Source: Phycisphaerales bacterium
GTDB taxonomy: Bacteria > Planctomycetota > Phycisphaerae > Phycisphaerales > UBA1924
Assembly: GCA_007124345.1 (NCBI GenBank)
Contig: SLFH01000247.1
Span: forward strand, 1-6,192
DNA length: 6,192 nt
Reading direction: 5' to 3'
Part shown: positions 1 to 6,192 of the stretch, piece after piece
Layout: each line of letters begins with the position of its first letter
Position numbering within the stretch: position 1 is the stretch's first letter
The notes under the pieces: generated by a model
What the model saw: the letters and a program-made list of their open reading frames with translations, nothing else
Told to the model about the DNA's origin: nothing
Database searches by the model: none
Position numbers and translations under genes: made by a program

Positions 1-455
1 CCGTCGAGCATCCGGTACACGCGTTCGAACCCGTCGCCCTCGCCCCAGTATGGATCGGGGACATCCGACGGGTTGTCGGTGTGCTCGGGGTGGAACGACA
101 TCATCAGCCGCAGGCGCTCGCTCGGCGCGCCCGCCTTCAGCAGGTCCTTCTCATTGGAGCGGTCCATCGCCAGCAGCATGTCGAACCGCTCGAAGTCGCC
201 CGGCTTCACCTGGCGCCCGATCGAGGGCACGCTGATGTCGTAGCGCGACGCGACCTCGATCGTCCGAGGGTCCGCCCGCTGGCCGACATGCCACGAGCCC
301 GTCCCCGCCGAATCGACCAGGAACCGATCCCGCACGCCCTTGCGCTCGATCTTGTCGAGAAAGATCGCCTCAGCCAGAGGCGACCGGCAGATGTTCCCCA
401 GGCAGACAAACAGCACGCCGATCGTGTCACGCTCTCGGTTCGGGTCCTTGGGCAT
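1..455 (-). CDS. Low-molecular-weight protein tyrosine phosphatase (C-terminus cut by window edge)
   Basis: This gene encodes a cytoplasmic LMW-PTP, which removes phosphate from tyrosine through a cysteinyl-phosphate intermediate. 151 codons are visible. The signature P-loop CLGNICRSPLAE lies at residues 18-29, with nucleophile C18, second cysteine C23, R24 and S25. The general-acid motif DPYWG is at 134-138 (D134). The family is usually about 150-165 residues, so only the last few residues should be missing beyond the left edge. The ATG at 455-453 lies 9 bases after the stop of the upstream glycosyltransferase-like gene, which suggests co-transcription; its Shine-Dalgarno is weak (AGAAAG). 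In bacteria such enzymes often act on tyrosine kinases that control exopolysaccharide export, which suits the glycosyltransferase neighbour, but no kinase is in view. The related ArsC arsenate reductases are less likely, because the DPYW acid motif and the P-loop fit true phosphatases. Confidence 0.93.
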   Translation of the reverse strand, partial: MPKDPNRERDTIGVLFVCLGNICRSPLAEAIFLDKIERKGVRDRFLVDSAGTGSWHVGQRADPRTIEVASRYDISVPSIGRQVKPGDFERFDMLLAMDRSNEKDLLKAGAPSERLRLMMSFHPEHTDNPSDVPDPYWGEGDGFERVYRMLD

Positions 456-464
456 GCGGTCTTT

Positions 465-1454
465 CTAGGCGCTCGCCCGGCCCCAAGCCGCAACGGCCGA
501 CCGCACCGCCTCTGCAAAAGCGGCCGCCGGCTCTGCCAGGTCGACCGGCTCGGGCTTGTATCCGTCGGCGAGCGACTGGGCGAAGTCCCGCGCCGTGTCA
601 CCGGGCGCCGCCAGGCGGTCATCGCCTCCGCCGGTGATTTCCAGCAACCGGCGCATCGAACTCGGAACGACAGTCCGAACGCCCAGGCCCCTCGCGAGGC
701 CGACGAGTGTCGCGACCGACGCGATCGGCTCGCTGACCGGCTGGACAACCGCCGCGTCCATTTCGACCAGCAGCGTCGGCAGCACGCCTTGGGGCGTCAG
801 CAGCCCGTTGGTGTTTTCGAGCTGGCGGTGCAGGCGCACCGCCTCGGGTTTGTAGCCCATCCGGTGCGAGAGCACGCCGGTGGTGTGCACGCCCATCGAT
901 TCAAGCAGTGTGCCGACCCACGCCGTGAGCCTTGCGTCGCCGGCATCCGGCGGATCGGCGATCAGGCCCACGACCACCCCGAGCCCCGCGGGCGCCGCCC
1001 GCCTCCGGGGCGCAGAGGGCGTCACGATCGGCGCAGGCAGGCCCAACTCGCTCCACTCGGCCAGCGGCCGGTCCATCGGCAGGACAAAGCAGTCCGAGCC
1101 CGGCGCACGCCGCCGCCACCACGCCGCGGCCCCCGTGCTCCACGCGATCACGCGATCGAAGACCGCCGCGTCTGCGGGCACGGACCTCCGAGGCCACGAG
1201 CGCAGCAGCCCGACGCGCCCGAGCACGCGCTCGACCGGATCGGGCGAGAGCGCGACGCTGTAGCCCCCGCCGAGCCCGGCGTCGGCCGCCTGGCGTGCCC
1301 AGGCGGTCGGGCCGAGCAGCAGGGGGGTGTGGGCGAATTCGGGCAGGCTGTCTCGGATGAACGAGCAGGCCGCGAGCGAACCGACAGCGCCGCCCCCGCC
1401 TCCGGCACGGGGGGAGTCGAGCAGGTGCAGCACGCGTGGGCGCTGGTCGCTCAC
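465..1454 (-). CDS. Probable GT-B-fold glycosyltransferase-like protein
   Basis: The 329-residue product looks like a divergent GT-B glycosyltransferase, which would move a sugar from a nucleotide-sugar donor to an acceptor. An N-terminal strand (RVLHLLDSP, residues 7-15) is followed by a Gly-rich loop. FDRVIAWSTGAAAW (about 99-112) resembles the interdomain part. A second Rossmann-like half begins at VVVGLIADPP (160-169). The end has the family's usual layout: an 'SEPIASVATLVGLARGLGV' helix (241-259), then DDRLAAPGD (278-286). The second Glu of a classical GT4 E-x7-E motif is not evident, so family and substrate remain open. I chose the GTG at 1454 because it overlaps the TGA of lipoprotein B as GTGA (1454-1451), a typical translationally coupled junction. 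An in-frame start at 1517 would overlap by 67 bases and adds an Arg/Pro-rich leader unlike the family. There is no signal peptide or obvious membrane segment. Confidence 0.62.
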   Translation of the reverse strand: MSDQRPRVLHLLDSPRAGGGGGAVGSLAACSFIRDSLPEFAHTPLLLGPTAWARQAADAGLGGGYSVALSPDPVERVLGRVGLLRSWPRRSVPADAAVFDRVIAWSTGAAAWWRRRAPGSDCFVLPMDRPLAEWSELGLPAPIVTPSAPRRRAAPAGLGVVVGLIADPPDAGDARLTAWVGTLLESMGVHTTGVLSHRMGYKPEAVRLHRQLENTNGLLTPQGVLPTLLVEMDAAVVQPVSEPIASVATLVGLARGLGVRTVVPSSMRRLLEITGGGDDRLAAPGDTARDFAQSLADGYKPEPVDLAEPAAAFAEAVRSAVAAWGRASA

Positions 1455-2137
1455 CGGCCGCGGCTGTCGCGGGCTTCGTGCTTGAAGAAGAGCTGGGCGA
1501 CGCCGATGCCCGTCCACGAGGCGAGCTGATCCTGGGCCATCAGCATCTCCGTGCGGGTGCTCGGCGCCGTGCCCTGCTGCTGGGGCATGCTCAGCGAGAC
1601 AGGGTGCCCGGCCCGCGTGTCTTCGCTGGTCGGCCAGAGGCGCCCGCCTTCCGCGACATCAATCACGCGGACGCGGACGCTCGACGAGGGCACGAAAGTC
1701 GTCCCGTCCGCCGACAGCGTGAACTCATCGATGCCGACCCAGATCACAAGGTCCGCCTCGACGGCCTTTCCGATCTCCACCATCGACATCGGCTCGCCGA
1801 AGCGCTCGCCGCGCGCGGCGATGATGGCGGCGCGCCCGTCGATGACATCCGGCGCCCGGCGCTGGTTGAGCAGGGCCTGCTCGGCCGCCTCGGCGATCTT
1901 CGACCGCAGGTCGGCGCGTCCAAGGCGGTTGGCCCGGTCGTCGACGAACACAACGACCGACTTGCCTTCGGGCAGCTGGAACTGCGCAGGAACAGTCGGG
2001 GGCCCTTTGAGCAGAAAGTACCCGGCGCCGACGATGTTGCAGCCCTGCATCGCGCCGGCGCCAACGCCGACAGCGAGAGCCGTCAGCACAAGCAGCAGCC
2101 GGTCAGAATGTGAGGTCTTTGGCTTCTTCATGGTCAT
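1451..2137 (-). CDS. Putative lipoprotein B, paralogue of the upstream gene
   Basis: I do not recognise a named family. The 228-residue product starts with a Lys/Arg-containing n-region and a hydrophobic stretch (about 15-28), then AMQGC with C33 as a possible lipidated cysteine, although the lipobox is not canonical. The mature part has a strand after GKS (VVVFV, about 60-65), a long helix, ADLVIWVGIDEFTL (128-141), then VRVRVIDVAEGGRLW (154-168) and a final LFFKHEARD (216-224). This strand-helix order, with 'G-x-I/L-x-x-F' and then 'V-x-V-x-D-x-x-x-G-x-x-W', recalls the CsgG/LpoB-like periplasmic fold; that is inference. The same landmarks appear in lipoprotein A, with an extra Gln-rich insert here (about 182-196). 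The start is uncertain: ATG 2137, ATG 2131 and GTG 2155 are all in frame. 2137 is favoured by a weak GGAT upstream. The gene overlaps lipoprotein A by 35 bases and the glycosyltransferase gene by 4. Confidence 0.72.
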   Translation of the reverse strand: MTMKKPKTSHSDRLLLVLTALAVGVGAGAMQGCNIVGAGYFLLKGPPTVPAQFQLPEGKSVVVFVDDRANRLGRADLRSKIAEAAEQALLNQRRAPDVIDGRAAIIAARGERFGEPMSMVEIGKAVEADLVIWVGIDEFTLSADGTTFVPSSSVRVRVIDVAEGGRLWPTSEDTRAGHPVSLSMPQQQGTAPSTRTEMLMAQDQLASWTGIGVAQLFFKHEARDSRGR

Positions 2138-2798
2138 AGAACATCCAGGCGGCACGCCTTGAAAACCTGGAGACCAGGGTCGAGGCGACCACCCCGGCCC
2201 CGAAATTGTCCTGCGAGAACCCCGAGCTGTCGGGGAAGCCGACGCGGATCATCCGCTGAAAGCGGTACTCGCCCGCCAGCGGGCCGTCCGCCTCGATCAC
2301 CGCGACCATGCCCGAGGCCTGCCCGTCCCACAGGTAGCGGTTGCCCGGCTCGCGAAGACGGAACTCGTCCAGCTCGATAAAGACAACGCGGTCGACCCCA
2401 CCGAGGGCCTGGCCCAACTCCTCGCGGTCCATCAGCGCCCAGCGAGGCCGCTGCTTCTGGAAGAGGATCACCTGCTCGGCGGGGACAAACCCCGCGGCGC
2501 CAGCGTTCTCGGCCAGGTTGGCGGTGATCCGTGCCGTCAGCTCGGGCACCAGCGCCGGGAACTCGGACTGCACCATCTGGCTCGCGGCGACGACTACAGC
2601 GAACGTCTTGCCCTGCAGGCCGGTGTACTCGGCGTACACCTTCTTCGGCGTCGCGTCGTCGATCGCCTTGGCGACCACCCCGGCGACGCCGAGGATCTGG
2701 CAGCCCGTCCCCGCGATCAGCATCGCCCCCGCTGCGGCAAGGGCGCAGAGGCGTCCGAAGCGGTGCGGGAGTCCCGAGCGTGTCACTTTGCGCGGCAT
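2103..2798 (-). CDS. Putative lipoprotein A, first gene of the minus-strand operon
   Basis: I do not recognise a named family. The 231-residue product has a basic n-region (MPRKVTRSG...), a hydrophobic core (about 18-29) and AGTGC with C33 as the likely lipidation site, so it is probably anchored in a membrane facing the periplasm. After the cysteine come QILGVAGVVAKAIDD, a strand after LQGKT (FAVVV, 66-70), a long helix (about 84-98), MDREELGQALGGVDRVVFIE (123-142) followed by LDEFRL (143-148), GMVAVIEADG (163-172) and WMFYDHEEAKD (218-228). These match in order and spacing the segments of lipoprotein B, so the two arose by duplication or share one domain. The ATG at 2798 is supported by a GGAGG 9 bases upstream. 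It lies 102 bases beyond the DUF2752 stop and probably leads the operon, though I see no convincing promoter there. Confidence 0.75.
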   Translation of the reverse strand: MPRKVTRSGLPHRFGRLCALAAAGAMLIAGTGCQILGVAGVVAKAIDDATPKKVYAEYTGLQGKTFAVVVAASQMVQSEFPALVPELTARITANLAENAGAAGFVPAEQVILFQKQRPRWALMDREELGQALGGVDRVVFIELDEFRLREPGNRYLWDGQASGMVAVIEADGPLAGEYRFQRMIRVGFPDSSGFSQDNFGAGVVASTLVSRFSRRAAWMFYDHEEAKDLTF

Positions 2799-2807
2799 CG
2801 ATCCGAA

Positions 2808-2812
2808 CCTCC
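2808..2812 (-). promoter_or_regulatory. Shine-Dalgarno of lipoprotein A
   Basis: A perfect GGAGG on the minus strand stands 9 bases before the ATG at 2798 and fixes that start. It is the strongest ribosome binding site in the window, consistent with this being the first gene of the operon while the following genes rely on overlap and coupling. Confidence 0.75.
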
Positions 2813-2841
2813 GGTGGGTGTCCCTCGCGATCCTCGTCCCG

Positions 2842-2863
2842 CCCGGCCGCTGCCGGGCCCGGC
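2842..2863. repeat. GC hairpin sharing the GCCGGGC core
   Basis: CCCGGC (2842-2847), loop CGCT, then GCCGGG (2852-2857) forms a 6-bp hairpin. It overlaps the perfect 12-bp palindrome GCCGGGCCCGGC (2852-2863), so two alternative stems are possible. It lies between the DUF2752 stop and the lipoprotein A start. No T-tract follows on either strand, so it is not a classical terminator. The core is the same as in the tandem hairpins on the other side of the DUF2752 gene. Confidence 0.55.
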
Positions 2864-2900
2864 GAGCATCCGGTACGCAGGCGGGGGACTGCCGGTCGCG

Positions 2901-3362
2901 TCAGGCGCCGGCGAATGTGGCGATCTTATAGACCCACCCGCCCAGCCAGAGGGCGGCGGTGGCCCAGATCACCCGCGACCGAAGCGATCGGGCGCACAAA
3001 CGCCCGAGGTGCGAGCCGGTCGCGGCGGTGTACAGCCCGACCCAGAATACCACAGATGTGCCGATCACGAGCAAGGCCCCGAACGGCTGGGCGTGAAAAG
3101 ACCCCAGGAAGTCCGTAGAGGCCGCCCGGGAGAACGAGGTCGTCATCCCGCACATCGGGCAGGGCTTGCCGAACCGCTCGGGCCAGGAGCAGGGGTCCAT
3201 GCCCATCTGGGTGTGGGTGCCGATGCCCTCCTCGGCGGGGGTCAGCGACCAGGCGGTCACCATCAGGGCCATCGCGAGCAGGGCGACGCCAGCCCAGACC
3301 AGACGCACCGACACCGGCTCGGGCGAGAGCCGCCCCCCGGGCTGTCTTGCGCGTGCGTTCAT
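2901..3362 (-). CDS. DUF2752 family small membrane protein
   Basis: The 153-residue protein carries the DUF2752 hallmark PCPMCGMTTSF at 67-77, matching the family pattern CPxCGxT with two cysteines (C68, C71), plus an upstream Cys at 58 (DPCSW). Hydrophobic segments at about 19-39, 94-113 and 130-149 suggest three membrane helices, with the Cys motif between the first and second. The function of the family is not established; the paired cysteines could bind metal or be redox active, which is inference. I chose the ATG at 3362 because the sequence before it in the frame is Arg/Ser-rich and overlaps a hairpin; no clear Shine-Dalgarno is seen. GC hairpins of one type lie on both flanks, and the 152-base gap after nuoA suggests an independent unit. 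Confidence 0.85.
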   Translation of the reverse strand: MNARARQPGGRLSPEPVSVRLVWAGVALLAMALMVTAWSLTPAEEGIGTHTQMGMDPCSWPERFGKPCPMCGMTTSFSRAASTDFLGSFHAQPFGALLVIGTSVVFWVGLYTAATGSHLGRLCARSLRSRVIWATAALWLGGWVYKIATFAGA

Positions 3363-3388
3363 GGTGAGATTGTCGGCCGTCGTCCGGA

Positions 3389-3407
3389 CCCGGCTCGGTG
3401 AGCCGGG
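3389..3407. repeat. 8-bp hairpin upstream of the DUF2752 gene
   Basis: CCCGGCTC (3389-3396), loop GGT, GAGCCGGG (3400-3407) forms a perfect 8-bp stem. It sits 27 bases before the DUF2752 start and belongs by sequence to the same CCGGGC-core hairpin type as the tandem group at 3443-3513. It could lie in the 5' leader of the DUF2752 mRNA. Confidence 0.5.
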
Positions 3408-3442
3408 CCACCTACTCGCACCGGACTTCGCTTCCCTCAAGC

Positions 3443-3513
3443 GCCGGGCTCGGCCCGGCCAGAACTGTCTTTGGCCCGGCGAGGCCGGGCAGCACCGGGC
3501 TTGGCCCGGCCAA
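3443..3513. repeat. Three tandem GC hairpins with the GCCGGGC/GCCCGGC core
   Basis: Three adjacent stems with 3-base loops are visible: GCCGGGC-TCG-GCCCGGC (3443-3459, 7 bp), GCCCGGC-GAG-GCCGGGC (3474-3490, 7 bp) and CCGGGC-TTG-GCCCGG (3495-3509, 6 bp). The last overlaps the odd palindrome TTGGCC-C-GGCCAA (3501-3513). The 29-base stretches 3441-3469 and 3492-3520 match at 24 of 29 positions in direct orientation. The array begins right after the nuoA stop. It may end or stabilise the nuoA transcript, or be a REP-like element; no T-tract follows on the minus strand. Confidence 0.6.
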
Positions 3514-3514
3514 A

Positions 3515-3931
3515 TCAGTCAAAGTTGAAGACACCCTTGCGGAACCCGTAGATGTAGGCCACAACAGTCGTGAACAGGAAGAAGAAGATTCTGAACAGCC
3601 AGATCCCCGCGTCGGGGTTGGCGGGGTCGAGGTTCGGGAAGGTCGTCGCCCAGGGGTAGAGGAAGATGATCTCGACATCGAAGACGAGGAAGACCATCGC
3701 GATCAGGTAGAACCGGACGTTGAACCGCTTGCGGGCCGTGCCGATCGGGTTCATGCCCGACTCGTAACTCATCCCCTTGTTGGCGCCGCGTCGGGAGGGC
3801 CCGATGATCTTCGTCAGCACGATGTTCGCGACGGCGAAACCGACCGCGCCGACGATAATCACCGCCAGCGGCAGGTACTGATCCAGCGCCACATTGGGCT
3901 GAGAGGCGAGCGTCGTCAGCGGGTGGAGCAT
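3515..3931 (-). CDS. nuoA: NADH-quinone oxidoreductase subunit A (complex I, ND3-type)
   Basis: NuoA is a small membrane subunit at the joint between the peripheral and membrane arms of proton-pumping complex I. The 138-residue product has the usual length and three predicted helices (about 17-40, 72-96, 109-130). The family landmarks are YESGMNPIG (56-64) in the long loop, RFNVRFYLIAM (69-79), and FDVEIIFLYPWA (84-95) with the conserved acidic pair D85/E87. The loop carries Ser where mitochondrial ND3 has the Cys linked to active/deactive switching. The ATG at 3931 has a GGAGAT 9 bases upstream. The odd point is context: nuoA normally starts a nuoA-N cluster, but here it is followed by hairpins and a DUF2752 gene, so the other subunits must be elsewhere. 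Confidence 0.95.
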   Translation of the reverse strand: MLHPLTTLASQPNVALDQYLPLAVIIVGAVGFAVANIVLTKIIGPSRRGANKGMSYESGMNPIGTARKRFNVRFYLIAMVFLVFDVEIIFLYPWATTFPNLDPANPDAGIWLFRIFFFLFTTVVAYIYGFRKGVFNFD

Positions 3932-3940
3932 CGCGCGCAG

Positions 3941-3946
3941 ATCTCC
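3941..3946 (-). promoter_or_regulatory. Shine-Dalgarno of nuoA
   Basis: GGAGAT on the minus strand lies 9 bases before the ATG at 3931 and supports that start. Confidence 0.6.
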
Positions 3947-3966
3947 GGGGACAGCGGGAGGGCACG

Positions 3967-3995
3967 ATCGTAGCCGGACGAGCGCCCCGCGTCAC
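3967..3995 (-). promoter_or_regulatory. Candidate sigma-70-type promoter for nuoA
   Basis: On the minus strand, GTGACG (3995-3990, 4 of 6 to TTGACA) and TACGAT (3972-3967, 4 of 6 to TATAAT) are separated by exactly 17 bases. Transcription would begin near 3960 and give a leader of about 30 bases carrying the nuoA ribosome binding site. Matches of this quality can occur by chance, and housekeeping promoters in this group are poorly defined. Confidence 0.33.
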
Positions 3996-4054
3996 GCTGT
4001 GTGCACCGCAGACTGCTCGCGCCCCGACCCATTGGGGGCCTCGCCCCGCAAAAG

Positions 4055-4079
4055 CCGCCATCTGGTGGAGGGGTGGCGG
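4055..4079 (-). terminator. Terminator-like hairpin in the divergent intergenic region
   Basis: CCGCCATCT (4055-4063) pairs with GGTGGCGG plus one wobble position (4071-4079), giving a stem of about 9 bp with two G-T pairs and a 7-base loop. Read on the minus strand the stem is followed by CTTTTGC, a short T-run. It could stop antisense transcription coming from the groEL side before it reaches nuoA. The T-run is only four bases, so this is weak. Confidence 0.22.
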
Positions 4080-4102
4080 ATCATCACGCCGGCGGATCGC
4101 TT

Positions 4103-4121
4103 GCCTGCCACTTCGGCAGGC
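4103..4121. repeat. 7-bp inverted repeat upstream of the groEL promoter
   Basis: GCCTGCC (4103-4109), loop ACTTC, GGCAGGC (4115-4121) is a perfect inverted repeat about 90-110 bases before the sigma-54-like promoter. That distance is typical of enhancer-binding-protein sites, so it could be an operator or activator site. It could equally be an RNA hairpin or a REP-like remnant. Confidence 0.4.
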
Positions 4122-4163
4122 TCCGGGGCGGGATCGGCCGGTGCTGTCAGGCGGGTGGGGCTG

Positions 4164-4181
4164 GATCGGGGTTGATCGGGG
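4164..4181 (+). repeat. Direct repeat GATCGGGG x2, 10-bp period
   Basis: GATCGGGG occurs at 4164-4171 and 4174-4181, spaced by one helical turn, about 30-50 bases upstream of the -24 element of the groEL promoter candidate. Equal-face spacing is compatible with a protein-binding site, but the G-rich composition makes chance recurrence plausible. Confidence 0.3.
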
Positions 4182-4212
4182 CGGAATCCGTCGGTGGCGG
4201 CTCGGCGAGGGC

Positions 4213-4227
4213 TGGCACGCTCTTTGC
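4213..4227 (+). promoter_or_regulatory. Sigma-54 (-24/-12) promoter candidate for groEL
   Basis: TGGCAC (4213-4218), five bases, then TTGC (4224-4227) matches the RpoN consensus TGGCAC-N5-TTGC at every fixed position. The GG (4214-4215) and GC (4226-4227) doublets are exactly 10 bases apart, as sigma-54 requires. Only the final W of the extended consensus is missing (C at 4228). Transcription would start near 4239, leaving a groEL leader of about 150 bases. It is intergenic and points towards groEL. RpoN promoters need an ATP-driven activator bound upstream, which is not identified here. Confidence 0.6.
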
Positions 4228-4322
4228 CCCTGTCTGAGCCAACGCGATCGGTCTCGGCCGGCAACGACCTTGGCCTTCCGCGGCAGACAGAACGATTTTC
4301 CGCCCGGCGGGGGCCGACCCTC

Positions 4323-4337
4323 GCGGGCCCAGCCCGC
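4323..4337 (+). other. Hairpin in the groEL leader
   Basis: GCGGGC (4323-4328), loop CCA, GCCCGC (4332-4337) forms a 6-bp stem followed by TTT, about 50 bases before the groEL ATG. It does not cover the ribosome binding site. A weak attenuator or mRNA-stabilising stem is possible; the T-run is too short for a clear terminator. Confidence 0.3.
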
Positions 4338-4374
4338 TTTCCGGGGCCGAGCAAGAGAGACCTTTTCAAAAGCT

Positions 4375-4378
4375 GGAG
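4375..4378 (+). promoter_or_regulatory. Shine-Dalgarno of groEL
   Basis: GGAG lies 10 bases before the ATG at 4389. It marks this ATG as the start, in agreement with the conserved GroEL N-terminus, and argues against upstream in-frame starts such as the GTG at 4194. Confidence 0.6.
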
Positions 4379-4388
4379 TCAAACGCCC

Positions 4389-6140
<1,752 letters not shown>

Positions 6141-6192
6141 CCCCGGCCTGCGCCGAGCATCCGTAGCCGACCCGTTTACAACTGAACATCAC

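Noticed and set aside
81..1529. Long plus-strand open frame of 482 codons opposite the glycosyltransferase and phosphatase genes
   Set aside because: It is rich in Arg/His/Pro/Gln with no recognisable motif, and lies opposite genes with clear motifs on the minus strand. Open antisense frames are expected at this GC content.
3363..3440. Upstream TTG start at 3440 for the DUF2752 protein
   Set aside because: It adds an Arg/Ser-rich stretch without hydrophobic character, lacks a ribosome binding site and reads through an 8-bp hairpin. The ATG at 3362 gives a normal family length.
3443..3513. CRISPR array
   Set aside because: The repeats are short, imperfect and palindromic with 3-base loops, no uniform spacers exist, and there are no cas genes.
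4205..4245. CIRCE/HrcA operator before groEL
   Set aside because: GCTC (4219-4222) and GAGC (4235-4238) plus TGGC/GCCA give a vague inverted repeat, but the TTAGCACTC-N9-GAGTGCTAA pattern is not present.
3992..4369. Minus-strand open frame of 125 codons in the nuoA-groEL intergenic region
   Set aside because: Its Arg/Pro/Ala-rich translation has no motif, and it overlaps the promoter candidates and several hairpins, so it looks like non-coding GC-rich DNA.
4194..4388. In-frame N-terminal extension of groEL from the GTG at 4194
   Set aside because: GroEL proteins begin with M-A-x-K-[DE], matching the ATG at 4389, which has its own Shine-Dalgarno. The extension is low-complexity and contains the likely promoter.
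3932..4388. tRNA or other standard RNA gene in the divergent intergenic region
   Set aside because: No cloverleaf, T-loop GTTCRANNC sequence or known riboswitch core was found by eye on either strand.

Overview
The window is very GC-rich with strong G/C bias at third codon positions. I infer a Planctomycetota-type bacterium, possibly of the Phycisphaerae. The basis is the high GC, a groEL without an adjacent groES, and two unusual paralogous lipoproteins beside a DUF2752 membrane protein. No rRNA or other phylogenetic marker confirms this, so treat the placement as tentative.

Layout. Positions 1-2798 hold four tightly packed minus-strand genes, read right to left: lipoprotein A (2798-2103), lipoprotein B (2137-1451), a probable GT-B-type glycosyltransferase (1454-465) and a low-molecular-weight protein tyrosine phosphatase (455 to beyond the left edge). 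The genes overlap by 35 and 4 bases and then are 9 bases apart, so they look like one operon. The two lipoproteins are paralogues of each other. A glycosyltransferase next to a tyrosine phosphatase resembles cell-surface polysaccharide loci, but no Wza/Wzc-type partner is visible.

Positions 2799-3514 hold a small DUF2752 membrane protein (3362-2901, minus). Both of its flanks carry short GC hairpins built on the same GCCGGGC/GCCCGGC core, including three in tandem at 3443-3513. Next is nuoA (3931-3515, minus), subunit A of respiratory complex I, without nuoB or any other nuo gene downstream.

Positions 3932-4388 are a 457-base divergent intergenic region. It holds a plausible sigma-70-type promoter for nuoA, several hairpins, a 10-bp-period direct repeat, and a close match to a sigma-54 (-24/-12) promoter facing groEL about 160 bases before its start codon. 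No CIRCE operator was found.

Positions 4389-6140 (plus) encode a full-length GroEL/Hsp60 of 583 residues. It is longer than the usual ~545-550 because of an extra segment of about 19 residues in the C-terminal equatorial half and a long Gly/Met tail. The last 52 bases contain no gene and no obvious terminator.

The genes fall into three functional groups: chaperone, respiration, and a possible envelope operon. The sequence shows no direct functional link between them.
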